Of a stretch of 39,366 nucleotides of DNA, positions 15,805 through 24,816 are shown in pieces. The translations under genes and the position numbers were made by a program. The stretch is taken from assembly GCA_029254745.1 (NCBI GenBank), contig JAQWWZ010000008.1, forward strand, positions 1 to 39,366, in the 5' to 3' direction. Position 1 is the first letter of the stretch; every line of letters begins with the position of its first letter. The DNA is from Opitutales bacterium. Its GTDB lineage: Bacteria > Verrucomicrobiota > Verrucomicrobiia > Opitutales > Seribacteraceae. The notes under the pieces were generated by a model. The model saw only the letters and a program-made list of their open reading frames with translations. It made no database searches and was not told the DNA's origin.

Positions 15805-16737
15805 TTAGAAATTTCCTTTGGTGGAAAAGTAAAATTCCATTCCCTCTTCAATCACATCATGACCACCGACACCTGCGATACCGAGACTGAAATTCCATGG
15901 AGCATTCGGCATTAAAACAAATTCAGTTCCGTAATCCCACCAATGCTTGTCGGTTAGGACATCACCGTTTGAATAATTAAACCGAACGAAAGGAACCATT
16001 GTGAAATTCTCATGCAACTGATAGTGCAGGGCCACAGCAGCCTTGAAGAGCCAAAACGACTCATCATTAGCATCGTTGCTCGGGAAATAACGCCCCAGTG
16101 AAAGCCTGCTCGACCAATTCATACCGTAAGCTGTGCTTGACTCCGCCATCGTTTCAAATGAAACACTCGTCATCGATTCGTCAAAAATGGGGAAATCGCT
16201 GGAGGAATTATGATGGGCTAAATTAACTCCCCAGGCGATATATTCGTTGATGCGGTAATTGGGAAACAATTCAATACCTGCAAGAAAACCCGTATCATCC
16301 ACATTTCCAACTTTAAAGCGGGAAGAAGAGATAGGAAGTTTTATATCAAGATTAGGGTTATCTCCTAGGCTTAAACCAATGGTAATTCCAAAAATATCAT
16401 TTTCGACAAGATCATCATCAGGCGTTGAAGAGTCGTCCTCAAAAAAACCAAGATTAAATTCTTGGTTAGCGTAATGGAAATCCAGGTAAAAAGACTTGAT
16501 CAATCCATCAGTTACCGGGATGTCAGAGGGTCGGCGCAACTGACGAAGTTCATCAGCTAAACTTGTAAAACCTAAGTAGTAACCAGTTGTTACTCCTTTT
16601 CTCCAAGATGCGTCAAACTCCCCTGGTGTCGCTCCTTGGGAAGCAACAACCGCGTTACTCCTGTCACCAAAGGCCAAGGATGGGGCAATTAAAAAAAGTG
16701 CAACTAGAACGGATGAGAGCGTAGACTTGTTTATCAT
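15805..16737 (-). CDS. Predicted outer-membrane beta-barrel protein, hypothetical
   Basis: The 310-residue product has a signal peptide (SVLVALFLIAPSLAFG, cleavage near residue 24). The mature part alternates short polar turns with amphipathic aromatic strands such as IKSFYLDFHYANQEFNLGFF, FLAGIELFPNYRI and FTMVPFVRFNYSNG. It ends in Phe (YFSTKGNF), the signature of BAM-inserted barrels. I do not recognise the family. It lies between the aminotransferase and the lipoprotein gene in the same orientation; the 21-base gap to the lipoprotein suggests an outer-membrane pair. Confidence 0.65.
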   Translation of the reverse strand: MINKSTLSSVLVALFLIAPSLAFGDRSNAVVASQGATPGEFDASWRKGVTTGYYLGFTSLADELRQLRRPSDIPVTDGLIKSFYLDFHYANQEFNLGFFEDDSSTPDDDLVENDIFGITIGLSLGDNPNLDIKLPISSSRFKVGNVDDTGFLAGIELFPNYRINEYIAWGVNLAHHNSSSDFPIFDESMTSVSFETMAESSTAYGMNWSSRLSLGRYFPSNDANDESFWLFKAAVALHYQLHENFTMVPFVRFNYSNGDVLTDKHWWDYGTEFVLMPNAPWNFSLGIAGVGGHDVIEEGMEFYFSTKGNF

Positions 16738-16826
16738 AATTAACTACAGATTAGATAAAAGTGAGGATTTATGCCAATTACCACACAGTCAACAAATAAA
16801 TTAATAGCTCACATAAATGTTTCTCA

Positions 16827-18014
16827 TTAAAGACGCTCGCAGAAAGATTTTATCCGGGTTAATCCTTTTTCAATAATGTCATCGGAGGTGGCATAACTTA
16901 GGCGAACATACCCATCCGCACCAAAAGCATGGCCTGATACTGCCGCCACTTTTTCTTCCTCCAATAAACGGGCAGAAAATTCTTCTGAGCTGAGACCAAA
17001 ACTTGAAACATTAGGGAAAAGATAAAAAGCACCCTGAGCACGAAGGCAGGAAACCCCGTCAATACCCTGCAATCCCTCTAACAATTTGAGTCGACGGCGA
17101 TCGAAATGAACGAGCATTTCCGTTACTGCTTCCATTGCTTTCTCCCAATTTTCGACAGCCGCTAAGGCTCCATACTGTGCAAATGTGGTTGCATTTGAAG
17201 TGGTTTGACTTTGAAGAGATGCCACAGCTTTTGCTATGGTTGGGTTGGCCACAAGCGAACCAAGTCGCCATCCTGTCATCGAAAAGGTTTTGCTGAAACC
17301 AGAAACTGTAATTACACGATCCCTTGCATCATCGCCAAACGAAGCGGGTCGATAGTGCTCAGCCCCATCGTAAAGCAAGTACTCGTAGATTTCATCAGAC
17401 ATCAAAAGGAAATCTTTGGAGCAGGCCAGGGCCACAATTTCCTCCATTTCAGCTTGGCTGTAAAGGCAACCTGTTGGGTTCGATGGGCTGTTAAGAATAA
17501 CTAATTTTGTCTGGGGAGAAAGAGCTTCCTTAATTTGCTGCGCACTGACCTTAAACCCTTGATCATCTCCGGCAAAGACAAACTTGGGCGTAGCCCCGGC
17601 TAATTTTACCATTTCGGGATAACTAACCCAGTATGGTGCGGGGATTAAAACTTCATCTCCCGGTCCACAAGTTGCAAGGATCGCTAGATAGCATGAGTAC
17701 TTCCCCCCCGGACTGACCACAATTTGAGCAGGGTTTACCTCTTTCAGCACTCCTAGATCATGGTATTGTTGGGCGAGAGCATTGCGTAAAGCAGGGATTC
17801 CGCCGGCAGGCGCATATTTTGTCATGCCTTCGGCTAAAGCCTTGGCTCCAGCTTCCTTGATAAAGGAAGGGGTATCAAAATCAGGTTCACCAGCCCCAAA
17901 GCCACAGACATCCTCTCCAGCAGCTTTTAACTCCTTCGCTTTCGCATCCACAGCGAGAGTTGGAGAAGGTGAAACATTTTTAGCCCAGGGTGATAGCATA
18001 TTTTCTAAGTTCAT
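16827..18014 (-). CDS. Class I/II aminotransferase, aspartate aminotransferase-like
   Basis: A fold-type I PLP enzyme of 395 residues. [20 protein letters not shown] and [12 protein letters not shown] near the N-terminus are typical of the AspC/AspB Ib subgroup. [11 protein letters not shown] gives the substrate-facing Asn, [10 protein letters not shown] the PLP-binding Asp and Tyr, and [15 protein letters not shown] the Schiff-base lysine (about residue 242). Near the end [12 protein letters not shown] carries the arginine that binds the alpha-carboxylate. It probably transfers amino groups between aspartate or related amino acids and 2-oxoglutarate. I chose the ATG at 18014; an ATG at 17999 is also good, while one at 18059 adds a hydrophobic stretch foreign to the family. 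No clear RBS. Confidence 0.88.
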   Translation of the reverse strand: MNLENMLSPWAKNVSPSPTLAVDAKAKELKAAGEDVCGFGAGEPDFDTPSFIKEAGAKALAEGMTKYAPAGGIPALRNALAQQYHDLGVLKEVNPAQIVVSPGGKYSCYLAILATCGPGDEVLIPAPYWVSYPEMVKLAGATPKFVFAGDDQGFKVSAQQIKEALSPQTKLVILNSPSNPTGCLYSQAEMEEIVALACSKDFLLMSDEIYEYLLYDGAEHYRPASFGDDARDRVITVSGFSKTFSMTGWRLGSLVANPTIAKAVASLQSQTTSNATTFAQYGALAAVENWEKAMEAVTEMLVHFDRRRLKLLEGLQGIDGVSCLRAQGAFYLFPNVSSFGLSSEEFSARLLEEEKVAAVSGHAFGADGYVRLSYATSDDIIEKGLTRIKSFCERL

Positions 18015-18078
18015 TGGTATGTTAGTAATGAGAAGAAAAATAATTCTCTTCAAGTCCATTCCGTTTTAAAGTAATCAA

Positions 18079-18951
18079 TTATTTAAAATAGTGATAAGCA
18101 GAATCAGGTATAGATAAAGGAAGCATAAACTTTTCACTCATAAACGAATCTGAACTTAAATCCAAATTGGTCGCGGAACCCAAAATTTCAAGCCTAGTAT
18201 TGGAACGATTTTCATGATCAAGACAATCAAAGGTCTTCACGATCCAATCATCTCCCACTTTTTTATAACTTCTGAGAGTAGTGGACCGCAGGGGTTGGTT
18301 GCTATCTGAAAAAACTTCTGCACGCAAGGGAGCTTGGTAAGTGTTGTCGAGTGCAACCCTCACGCTTCTCCATTTAGGTTTGGTTTTAGTTATCCACTCA
18401 GGACTCCTAAAGTCGTAAATATGGGCGGGGCGACCGGCAACTTTACCAGACCTAAGATATTCGTCGGGCCAGAAAACAAAGGGCATAAGTAAGTCAAAGA
18501 ATGTTTGATTCATACCCTTTACAATGGGGTGTAACAAATGCCCAACCGGAAGCTTTTCTCCATCACTTTGAGCATTTGACTGCCAAATTTGAGGGTCTAC
18601 GGGATTCAATACAAGGTACAATTTTGCTTGCGAGGCAGATCCACTCGGAAAAATTGAAATACGGAAAACTCCACTACCTAAACCCGGACCAGATATTTCA
18701 CCAAAACATTGCTTTTCTTGTCCCCGGCGGGGCATGTGACGAAGCATAAATTTAAAAGAGTATGCTTGGTGGAAACTTTGCTTGGGCAAAGGTCTCGAAA
18801 AAAAAGTGCGGTATTCAAGAAGCCTTTCACTCGCTTCAGCCGGTGTTAAAATCCGAGCAAAGCCCCTCGCGGGAAATGGCTTACTTGCCCAAGTCTGTGA
18901 TACTCCTAAGAAAAATAAAAGGAAAACACATAAAGTACTGTGGGCACTCAA
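18079..18951 (-). CDS. LolA-like outer-membrane lipoprotein-sorting protein
   Basis: The frame is open far upstream across secG, so the start must be inferred. A TTG at 18951, 19 bases after the secG stop, gives a 290-residue protein with a clean signal peptide (LCVFLLFFLGVSQTWA). The C-terminal half has the pattern of LolA-fold sorting proteins of the larger TP0789-like type: WRSVRVALDNTYQAPLRAEV, TTLRSYKKVGDDWIVKTFDC, then TRLEILGSATNLDLSSDSF. Such proteins bind lipid in the periplasm. Whether it carries lipoproteins or another lipid is unknown. It sits directly after SecG, in keeping with a role in envelope export. Confidence 0.68.
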   Translation of the reverse strand: MSAHSTLCVFLLFFLGVSQTWASKPFPARGFARILTPAEASERLLEYRTFFSRPLPKQSFHQAYSFKFMLRHMPRRGQEKQCFGEISGPGLGSGVFRISIFPSGSASQAKLYLVLNPVDPQIWQSNAQSDGEKLPVGHLLHPIVKGMNQTFFDLLMPFVFWPDEYLRSGKVAGRPAHIYDFRSPEWITKTKPKWRSVRVALDNTYQAPLRAEVFSDSNQPLRSTTLRSYKKVGDDWIVKTFDCLDHENRSNTRLEILGSATNLDLSSDSFMSEKFMLPLSIPDSAYHYFK

Positions 18952-18970
18952 TGCCTTGGGGGAGGAGATA

Positions 18971-19399
18971 TTACTCAGCTGGACTTGATTCCTTCGAAGC
19001 AGGAACCACGGGCTTTTCTTGAGCTGGCGTGGTAACAGGTTCAGCTGGAACAACAGGAGCAGGGGGAGTTTTAACACTCTCGACTGGGGGAAGCTCCACA
19101 TTTGCTGGAGCCATGGGGTTCGCCTCCAAGGCAGGTGTTGCTCCGGTACGAAGCAAGCCCTGGGAACTGTCGGCTTCGTTTTGGTAGAACGCATAAAGAA
19201 TGAAAGATAAAACAAAAAAACCAAGAATACCGTATACAGTAAATTTAGAAAGTTGGGCAGCTGAACCAGCTCCAAGAACTTGGTCTGCAGTACCTCCACC
19301 AAGGGCGGAACCCATGCCTCCAGATGTCCTCTGAATCATAATGAGCAGAACAACTAGTAAGCAAAGTAATACAAGAACGGTAGTAAGAAAAACAATCAT
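18971..19399 (-). CDS. secG: Protein-export membrane protein SecG with long Pro/Ala-rich tail
   Basis: The 142-residue protein shows the two SecG TM helices (about 2-22 and 53-72) separated by the diagnostic loop MIQRTSGGMGSALGGGTADQ, then LGAGSAAQLSKFTVYG. SecG is the small accessory subunit of the SecYEG channel in the inner membrane. Unlike many short SecGs, a 65-70-residue Pro/Ala/Val/Glu-rich tail follows the second helix (PAPVVPAEPVTTPAQEKP), probably disordered. It lies 65 bases after parB and 19 bases before the LolA-like gene. Confidence 0.9.
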   Translation of the reverse strand: MIVFLTTVLVLLCLLVVLLIMIQRTSGGMGSALGGGTADQVLGAGSAAQLSKFTVYGILGFFVLSFILYAFYQNEADSSQGLLRTGATPALEANPMAPANVELPPVESVKTPPAPVVPAEPVTTPAQEKPVVPASKESSPAE

Positions 19400-19464
19400 A
19401 GTATGTGGATGGAAAGTAGATATTTTGGTGGATTACAAGAAAAAAGCAACCCGTTTATCAAAGC

Positions 19465-20421
19465 TTACAAGCCGAGATTAGAAAGTAAATTTTCTAAATC
19501 GGTTGAGTCTTTGAATCCCAGAGTGATTTTACCCGTCCCAGATGCAGAACCGGCTATCCGAACAGACCTTCCCAACTTCGTTTCCGCTCTTTTAGCCAGG
19601 TTTGAGAAAGGGCCGGGTAAACTGGATCGAGGAATCATACTGCTAGACAAAGTTGGATTAAGTAGGCATTGAACTTCTTTTTCACAAACTCGAACAGACC
19701 ATCCCTCTGCAACCGCTCTTTTGCCAAGATTCAACTGATCTACAGGGTTTTCCACAGCTAATAGTACCTTAGCGTGTCCGGTGCTCAGCTTACCCTCAGA
19801 GAGGAAAGATTTTAGCTGCTCGTGAAGCTTGAGAATACGGAGTAAATTGGTGACATACACCCTACTCTTCCCGACCCTTTCTGCAACCTTTGCTTGAGTA
19901 AGGCCAAAGTCATTCACCAAGGAGCTATACCCAAGGGCTTCATCTATTGGGTTCAGCCCTTCGCGCTGCAGGTTTTCAATTAAAGATAAACTGGCTGAAG
20001 AAAGGTCGGATGTTGAGACAACCCGGGCAAGAATCTTTTCTTTACCCAATTTTTGATGGGCACGCAGTCTCCTCTCTCCAGCAATTAACTCAAAGCCTCC
20101 CTCTTTTTCCCTCACCACAATGGGTTGGAGTAAGCCTTCAGACTGAATACTTGCCGCAAGTTCTTCAATGGTGGAGGAATCGATTGATTTGCGGGGCTGG
20201 TACGGGTTGGAAGTTACCTGCTTGATTACTAATTCCCTGAGCTGCTCACCATTTTCCAAGTCCTTATTTTTGGCTAAAAGAGGAGGCTTTTGAACCAAAG
20301 GACGATCTTGAGGCGTAGGAGCAAGAGAAGGAGTATCCTGTTGTGACATTTGGGGCTTCGGACCACCTCCGGCAATTAGCCCTCCTAGGCCACGACCCAG
20401 TCTTGAATTTACCTTACCCAT
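19465..20421 (-). CDS. parB: Chromosome-partitioning protein ParB
   Basis: The 318-residue protein starts MGKVNSRLGRGLGGLIAGG, the usual ParB N-terminal RLGRGL motif. After a Pro-rich linker it has the CTP-binding/nuclease-like domain (NPYQPRKSID, GLLQPIVVREKEGGFELIAG, then ERRLRAHQKLG), the helix-turn-helix LTQAKVAERVGKSRVYVTNLLRI (about 185-207), and a C-terminal dimerisation region with GTGKITLGFKDSTDLENLLS. ParB loads on parS sites near the origin and moves the chromosome with ParA. I chose the ATG at 20421, four bases after the upstream stop. No parA or parS (TGTTNCACGTGAAACA) was noticed in the window. Confidence 0.93.
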   Translation of the reverse strand: MGKVNSRLGRGLGGLIAGGGPKPQMSQQDTPSLAPTPQDRPLVQKPPLLAKNKDLENGEQLRELVIKQVTSNPYQPRKSIDSSTIEELAASIQSEGLLQPIVVREKEGGFELIAGERRLRAHQKLGKEKILARVVSTSDLSSASLSLIENLQREGLNPIDEALGYSSLVNDFGLTQAKVAERVGKSRVYVTNLLRILKLHEQLKSFLSEGKLSTGHAKVLLAVENPVDQLNLGKRAVAEGWSVRVCEKEVQCLLNPTLSSSMIPRSSLPGPFSNLAKRAETKLGRSVRIAGSASGTGKITLGFKDSTDLENLLSNLGL

Positions 20422-20425
20422 ATCA

Positions 20426-21031
20426 TTATTTTTGAGGCACGAATAATTCCTTACCGATGAAGACTTTGGTCGGGTCCACGATTTGATTTGCATCAATGAT
20501 CCATTTCACCTTCGACTCATACTTGGAGGCAATACTGCTAACCGTCTCCCCCTTCTCTACTTTATGCACAAAACCATTTTGAGGATAATCAGTGGAAAAG
20601 CTGGGTGTAGCGGTATGCGCAGGCGAAGAGGTGACTTTTTCAAAATTTTTATTCATCTGCTTGATCAGTTCCCGTATTTTCTCGTCAAAAGAATTTTGAA
20701 GTTTAGCGGTATTACTTTCGTTGGATGTAATTCTAGTTTCAAGCTTCCTGACCCTTGAATCTACCTGGACCAAAATTCCCTGTGAATCTTCATTGCGGTT
20801 GCTAGCACCTTGGGAAACTTGGTTCAGAGCAATTCGCAGTTGAGCATTTTCACGCCTAAGAAGCTCCACTTCTGTTCTTAATCCAGCAACCTCACGAGCA
20901 ATAAGTTCAAGATCCTGCTTCATGTTGGCCAATTGGACATTTGCATGCAGCGGAGGCAATACACTCAATGCAAAGATTACTGCTAATACTTTAGCGTGCC
21001 AAAAAAATAATGATTTACCCAACCCGTCCAC
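20426..21031 (-). CDS. LysM-domain envelope protein with coiled coil
   Basis: The 201-residue protein has a signal peptide (VLAVIFALSVLPPLHA), a coiled-coil region (about 35-125: LELIAREVAGLRTEVELLRR then ENAQLRIALNQV, and VRKLETRITSNE), and a single C-terminal LysM domain (about 155-201: HKVEKGETVSSIASKYESK, then ANQIVDPTKVFIGKELFVP). LysM binds peptidoglycan, so the protein probably sits in the periplasm on the wall. The first codon is GTG at 21031; an in-frame TTG three codons later is an alternative. parB follows after four bases, so the genes are probably cotranscribed. Confidence 0.82.
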   Translation of the reverse strand: MDGLGKSLFFWHAKVLAVIFALSVLPPLHANVQLANMKQDLELIAREVAGLRTEVELLRRENAQLRIALNQVSQGASNRNEDSQGILVQVDSRVRKLETRITSNESNTAKLQNSFDEKIRELIKQMNKNFEKVTSSPAHTATPSFSTDYPQNGFVHKVEKGETVSSIASKYESKVKWIIDANQIVDPTKVFIGKELFVPQK

Positions 21032-21100
21032 ATCCTAACCATTAGAAATTCTAGGGTGAGAATCAAGATATCTTTTGGATAATTTCAAGAATTCTCTGAT

Positions 21101-22069
21101 CTAAAGAAGTAAAGACTCGGAAGAAACAAAATCTAAAAGCTCGCCTTCCTCCAAAGCATACCCTCTCAGAAAATCACTTGATGACATCATTTTTCCTCCT
21201 GGTTTCTGGAGCTCATTAATCTCTAATGCGGTGGTTCCTGTACCTAGAAATAAGCGACCATCAACGGTTTTCCCGACTTCTCCTGATTTTAAGCCAGAGT
21301 TTGTACCCGCATGAGCAGTACCAACTTTTATCCGGTTCCCTCGGTGTTCAAAAAAACTACCAGGCCATCCCTGAAAGGCTCGAATCCTGCAAGAAAGGTC
21401 ATGGGCTGGTTTAGCAAAATCAAGCAATCCATCTGTTTTCTTTAATTTCCTACAATACGAAACAAGGCTTGCATCCTGTATTGTTTCGTTATGATTTCCC
21501 TCACAAAGTTTCACGAGGTTTCTCTGCACAAGAGGAATGCAACTTTCCGCCAGTGAAACCCTTAGGGTTGGACCGGTGGTTGAGCTATCAATCTTCACTT
21601 TTTCCGCATCTACAATTGGTCCCGCATCCATTTGAGGGACAACACGCATCAAAGTCACTCCAGTTTCAGTTTCCCCATAAGCCAATGCAGTTTCTATCGG
21701 AGAAGCTCCTCGATAGGCAGGCAGAAGGGATGCATGTAAGTTAAAGCAACCAACTGGTGCAACCGTTAGCATATCATGCTTGAGAATATGGCCGTAAGCC
21801 ATAATCAAAAAAATATCGACTCCGAGACTTCTGAACCAGTCAACTTCCTCAACTCCAGGCTTGATTGGGTCACGTAGCGGAAAACCATGCTGAGTGGTCC
21901 ATTCTTTAATAGGGTTTGGCCGTAGCTTCCTCCCCCTACCCGCAGGTCTATCTGGTTGCGTTAGAACTCCAGTCAGGGCAAAGCGGGGATCTTCGATTAG
22001 GTTAGAAAGAAATGGAATGGATATTTCATCTGAACCAAGAAAACCAATTTTATAGGGGGTGATACTCAT
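21101..22069 (-). CDS. fmt: Methionyl-tRNA formyltransferase
   Basis: The 322-residue protein carries the formyltransferase fold: IGFLGSDEISIPFLSNLIED at the start, VLTQPDRPAGRGRKL, then GCFNLHASLLPAYRGASPIE with the catalytic Asn-x-His triad members, and MRVVPQMDAGPIVD with the catalytic Asp. The C-terminal OB-like domain includes RIRAFQGWPGSFF. It formylates initiator Met-tRNA from 10-formyl-THF. Length fits E. coli Fmt (315). The ATG at 22069 is preferred over an upstream in-frame TTG. No def gene adjoins it, unlike the common def-fmt pair. It follows the der terminator, so probably opens the transcription unit leading to lysM-parB-secG. Confidence 0.94.
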   Translation of the reverse strand: MSITPYKIGFLGSDEISIPFLSNLIEDPRFALTGVLTQPDRPAGRGRKLRPNPIKEWTTQHGFPLRDPIKPGVEEVDWFRSLGVDIFLIMAYGHILKHDMLTVAPVGCFNLHASLLPAYRGASPIETALAYGETETGVTLMRVVPQMDAGPIVDAEKVKIDSSTTGPTLRVSLAESCIPLVQRNLVKLCEGNHNETIQDASLVSYCRKLKKTDGLLDFAKPAHDLSCRIRAFQGWPGSFFEHRGNRIKVGTAHAGTNSGLKSGEVGKTVDGRLFLGTGTTALEINELQKPGGKMMSSSDFLRGYALEEGELLDFVSSESLLL

Positions 22070-22123
22070 AGTCAAAGAAACCTACCTTCAAAAATTTATT
22101 TGGCTTGGACAACGTTATAAACC

Positions 22124-22150
22124 AAAAAAAGCCGCAGATTTGCGGCTTTT
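22124..22150 (-). terminator. Rho-independent terminator after der
   Basis: On the minus strand AAAAGCCGCA pairs with TGCGGCTTTT around a four-base loop, and the 3' arm runs into seven T residues. It lies 25 bases after the der stop and before fmt. The plus-strand reading also ends in TTTT, though nothing points that way. Confidence 0.85.
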
Positions 22151-22174
22151 AAAAGTTCTAATGTAAAAAAAGTA

Positions 22175-23575
22175 TTAAGTGGTTGGCTCTTCCTTGTATC
22201 TAGCTTCTTTACCAGCCAGTGAAAACTTTAACGGACAACCTGCTAAACCAAACCTTTGTTGAATGCCCTTCTCAAGATAACGGCGATATTGATCGTTAAG
22301 TTTCTCCTCGCGATTACAAAACAACTTGATACGGAAAGGTCGGGTTTCCACCTGCACTGCATAAAACACCTTAAATCTTTTCCCTCCAATTTTTGCAGGA
22401 GGGCGGTGCTCCCACATTTCAGCGATCAATTTATTCAGAGCAGATGTGGAAAGAGTTTGGTCCATTCGAACATTCAAGTCTCTCGCTACTTTCAGAAAAT
22501 CTTGTACGGCGTACCCTGTCTGAGCAGATACAAAAGAAATAGGAGAATCTGGAATAAAGAAAAGTTCTTTACGAACTGATTTTATATAACTTTTACGAAA
22601 ATCTTTTTCATCTTCGTATCCGGGTAACGGGTCTTTACGAAAACTTTCAAGGGCAAGATCCCATTTATTAACTAAGATTGAAAGTGATTTCCCCTCGTCC
22701 AAAACATGACCAGCAAGAATTTTATCCTGCTTGGTGACCCCCTCTCGAGCATCAAGAACCAGGAAAACTACATCAACTGCTTCGATTGCATGCTTTGTAC
22801 GAACCGCAGAGAAATAGTCTAGGGATGTATCCACGCGATTCTTTCTCTTAAGACCAGCCGTATCAAACAAGCGAAAGCACCATGGCTTTTCTTGGCCTTC
22901 AGCCTGATAATCCAAATCAAGCTCCACGGTTTCCCTGGTCGTTCCCGGGACATCACTGACGATTAGTCGCTCCATATCAAGCAAACGATTGCAAAGGGAA
23001 GACTTACCAACATTTGGTCGACCGATAAATGCGATCTTTGTTCGACTTGATTGATCCTTACTTGGCAAGGCTGAAACAGGGGGTAATTTGCCTGCGATTT
23101 CCTCAATAAGATCATCCACTCCATGCCCGTGCTCTGCAGAAACACCGACAACGGTATTAAACCCTAATTTGGCAAATTCAGATGAAGAATAACCACGCTC
23201 AGGATCATCCATTTTATTAAGGACTAAGATAGGCTCCTTGCCCATTTTCCTGAATTTTATTGCAAGGGTTTCATCCAATGGAATCAAACCCTCGCGTCCA
23301 TCCACTACAAAGAGCAAGAGTGTGGCAGCACGGATGGCAAAGTCTGCCTGTTGCTCCGTGGCGTTTTGGATTTCAACGGAGGTCATCTCTGGTTGCATAC
23401 CTATCCCTCCGGTATCCATTAGAACATAACCTTCGGGGGAATCAGCCACGACCACATCGCGGGTAACACCAGGGCGGTCGTGAACAATCGAAATACGACG
23501 CCCTACTAAACGATTAAAAAGGCGACTTTTACCCACATTTGGACGACCTACAATTGCAACACTTATAATTTCCAT
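22175..23575 (-). CDS. der: Ribosome-assembly GTPase Der (EngA)
   Basis: The 466-residue protein has two tandem Ras-like G domains and a KH-like C-terminal domain. The first domain has GRPNVGKS (10-17), DRPGVTRD, DTGGIG and NKMD. The second has GRPNVGKSS (about 184-192), DVPGTTRETVELD, DTAGLKRKNR and NKWD. The C-terminal part includes RPPAKIGGKRFKVFYAVQVE, typical of Der. Der acts in 50S subunit maturation and is almost universal in bacteria. The ATG at 23575 directly precedes the first beta strand. A strong terminator follows the gene. Confidence 0.96.
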   Translation of the reverse strand: MEIISVAIVGRPNVGKSRLFNRLVGRRISIVHDRPGVTRDVVVADSPEGYVLMDTGGIGMQPEMTSVEIQNATEQQADFAIRAATLLLFVVDGREGLIPLDETLAIKFRKMGKEPILVLNKMDDPERGYSSSEFAKLGFNTVVGVSAEHGHGVDDLIEEIAGKLPPVSALPSKDQSSRTKIAFIGRPNVGKSSLCNRLLDMERLIVSDVPGTTRETVELDLDYQAEGQEKPWCFRLFDTAGLKRKNRVDTSLDYFSAVRTKHAIEAVDVVFLVLDAREGVTKQDKILAGHVLDEGKSLSILVNKWDLALESFRKDPLPGYEDEKDFRKSYIKSVRKELFFIPDSPISFVSAQTGYAVQDFLKVARDLNVRMDQTLSTSALNKLIAEMWEHRPPAKIGGKRFKVFYAVQVETRPFRIKLFCNREEKLNDQYRRYLEKGIQQRFGLAGCPLKFSLAGKEARYKEEPTT

Positions 23576-23610
23576 CTTTTAAAATTCTAGCTATTTAGAG
23601 GGCGAAGAAG

Positions 23611-23624
23611 GTCTAAGCTTAGAC
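23611..23624. repeat. Perfect 14-bp palindrome spanning an aminotransferase stop
   Basis: GTCTAAGCTTAGAC is a perfect palindrome, and its TAA is the stop of the minus-strand aminotransferase gene. There is no loop or T-tract, so it is not a standard terminator. It could be a protein-binding site or chance. Confidence 0.3.
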
Positions 23625-24812
23625 GGCAGCTTCATCCACCCGCTCTTTGGATAAACTTTCAACAAAGCTCTCTATACGATCAGCCGCCTCCATCAATTTT
23701 TCATAGGAAGTAGAAAAACTAGCCCGCACATGACCTTCACCATGAGAACCAAATGCAGTGCCAGGGACAACCGCCACTTCTTGCTCCCGCAATAATCGAT
23801 GGCAAAAATCGACTTCATTCAAGCCCAGTGATTGGACACATGGAAAGGCATAAAAAGAGCCACGAGGCAAATGACAATCCAGCCCCATTTCGTTAAATCG
23901 GCGAACAATAAAGTCTCTTCTTTTTTGGTATTGATCGCGCATTCTCATGACATCATCCGTTCCGTGCCTGAGCGCTTCCAAAGCCGCTTCCTGGCTTAAA
24001 ATCGGGGCACACATCATGCAATACTGATGGATTTTCATCATTGCCTCAATGAGCCAATCAGGGCCGCATGCAAAACCAACCCGAAAGCCAGTCATCGCAA
24101 ATCCCTTGGAAAAGCCATGCAGTAGGATGGTTCTTTCTTTCATCCCAGGCAGTTCAGCGATACTGACATGCTCTCCTTCGTAAGTAAGTTCGGCGTAAAT
24201 TTCATCACTTATGACAATCAGGTCTTTTTCGACCGCAAATTTCGCTAATCGTTCAAGCTTGGAACGATCAGCCGTGCCCCCAGTTGGATTGGTGGGAAAA
24301 TTGAGCAGCAAGATCTTACAGCCTGGCTCCCATGCTTGCTCAAAGGCTTCTGGATCCAGGGAAAAGGATTTCCCTGGAACTGTACCGACCGGGATCGCTT
24401 CTCCGTGAGCAAGAGTGACGCTAGGAGCGTAGGAGACATAACAAGGTTCATGATACAAAACTTTATCACCCGGATTTAAAATCGCCCGTAAGGCAATATC
24501 AATGGCCTCGGAAACTCCAACAGTTACAAGAACTTCAGACTGAGGGTCGTATTCCGGACCGAAAAAGGAAGCAACATAGGTGGAGATTTCTTTTCGTAAG
24601 CTAAGCAAACCACGGTTGTCAGTGTAAGATGTTTTTCCTTGCTCGAGAGCAAAAATCGATGCTTCCCTGATTTTCCAAGGGGTAATAAAATCAGGCTCAC
24701 CGATACCCAATGAAATAGCCTGTGGCATTTCAGAAACAATGGCAAAAAAATCACGTATCCCGGACCGGGGGAGACTTTTTACATGATCAGCAACATAATC
24801 AGATGGATTCAT
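23619..24812 (-). CDS. Class I/II aminotransferase (paired with Lrp/AsnC regulator)
   Basis: A 397-residue fold-type I PLP enzyme with ISLGIGEPDFITPWKI at the N-terminus, NFPTNPTGGTADRSKLERLA (substrate-binding Asn), SDEIYAELTYEGEH (PLP-binding Asp and Tyr), LHGFSKGFAMTGFRVGF with the Schiff-base lysine (about residue 235), and HVRASFSTSYE with the carboxylate-binding Arg. It resembles archaeal and bacterial aspartate/PatA-type aminotransferases; substrate undecided. It differs clearly from the other aminotransferase in the window. It starts four bases after the Lrp/AsnC-family gene, suggesting that regulator and enzyme are made together. Confidence 0.87.
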   Translation of the reverse strand: MNPSDYVADHVKSLPRSGIRDFFAIVSEMPQAISLGIGEPDFITPWKIREASIFALEQGKTSYTDNRGLLSLRKEISTYVASFFGPEYDPQSEVLVTVGVSEAIDIALRAILNPGDKVLYHEPCYVSYAPSVTLAHGEAIPVGTVPGKSFSLDPEAFEQAWEPGCKILLLNFPTNPTGGTADRSKLERLAKFAVEKDLIVISDEIYAELTYEGEHVSIAELPGMKERTILLHGFSKGFAMTGFRVGFACGPDWLIEAMMKIHQYCMMCAPILSQEAALEALRHGTDDVMRMRDQYQKRRDFIVRRFNEMGLDCHLPRGSFYAFPCVQSLGLNEVDFCHRLLREQEVAVVPGTAFGSHGEGHVRASFSTSYEKLMEAADRIESFVESLSKERVDEAAV

Positions 24813-24816
24813 TTAG

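Noticed and set aside
18952-19302. N-terminal extension of the LolA-like gene through secG
   Set aside because: The frame is open but overlaps secG in another frame and precedes a clean signal peptide; the added residues have a Leu/Phe/Pro-rich shadow composition.
20422-20496. Upstream start for parB at 20496
   Set aside because: It overlaps the end of the LysM gene and precedes the standard ParB N-terminus MGKVNSRLGRGL.
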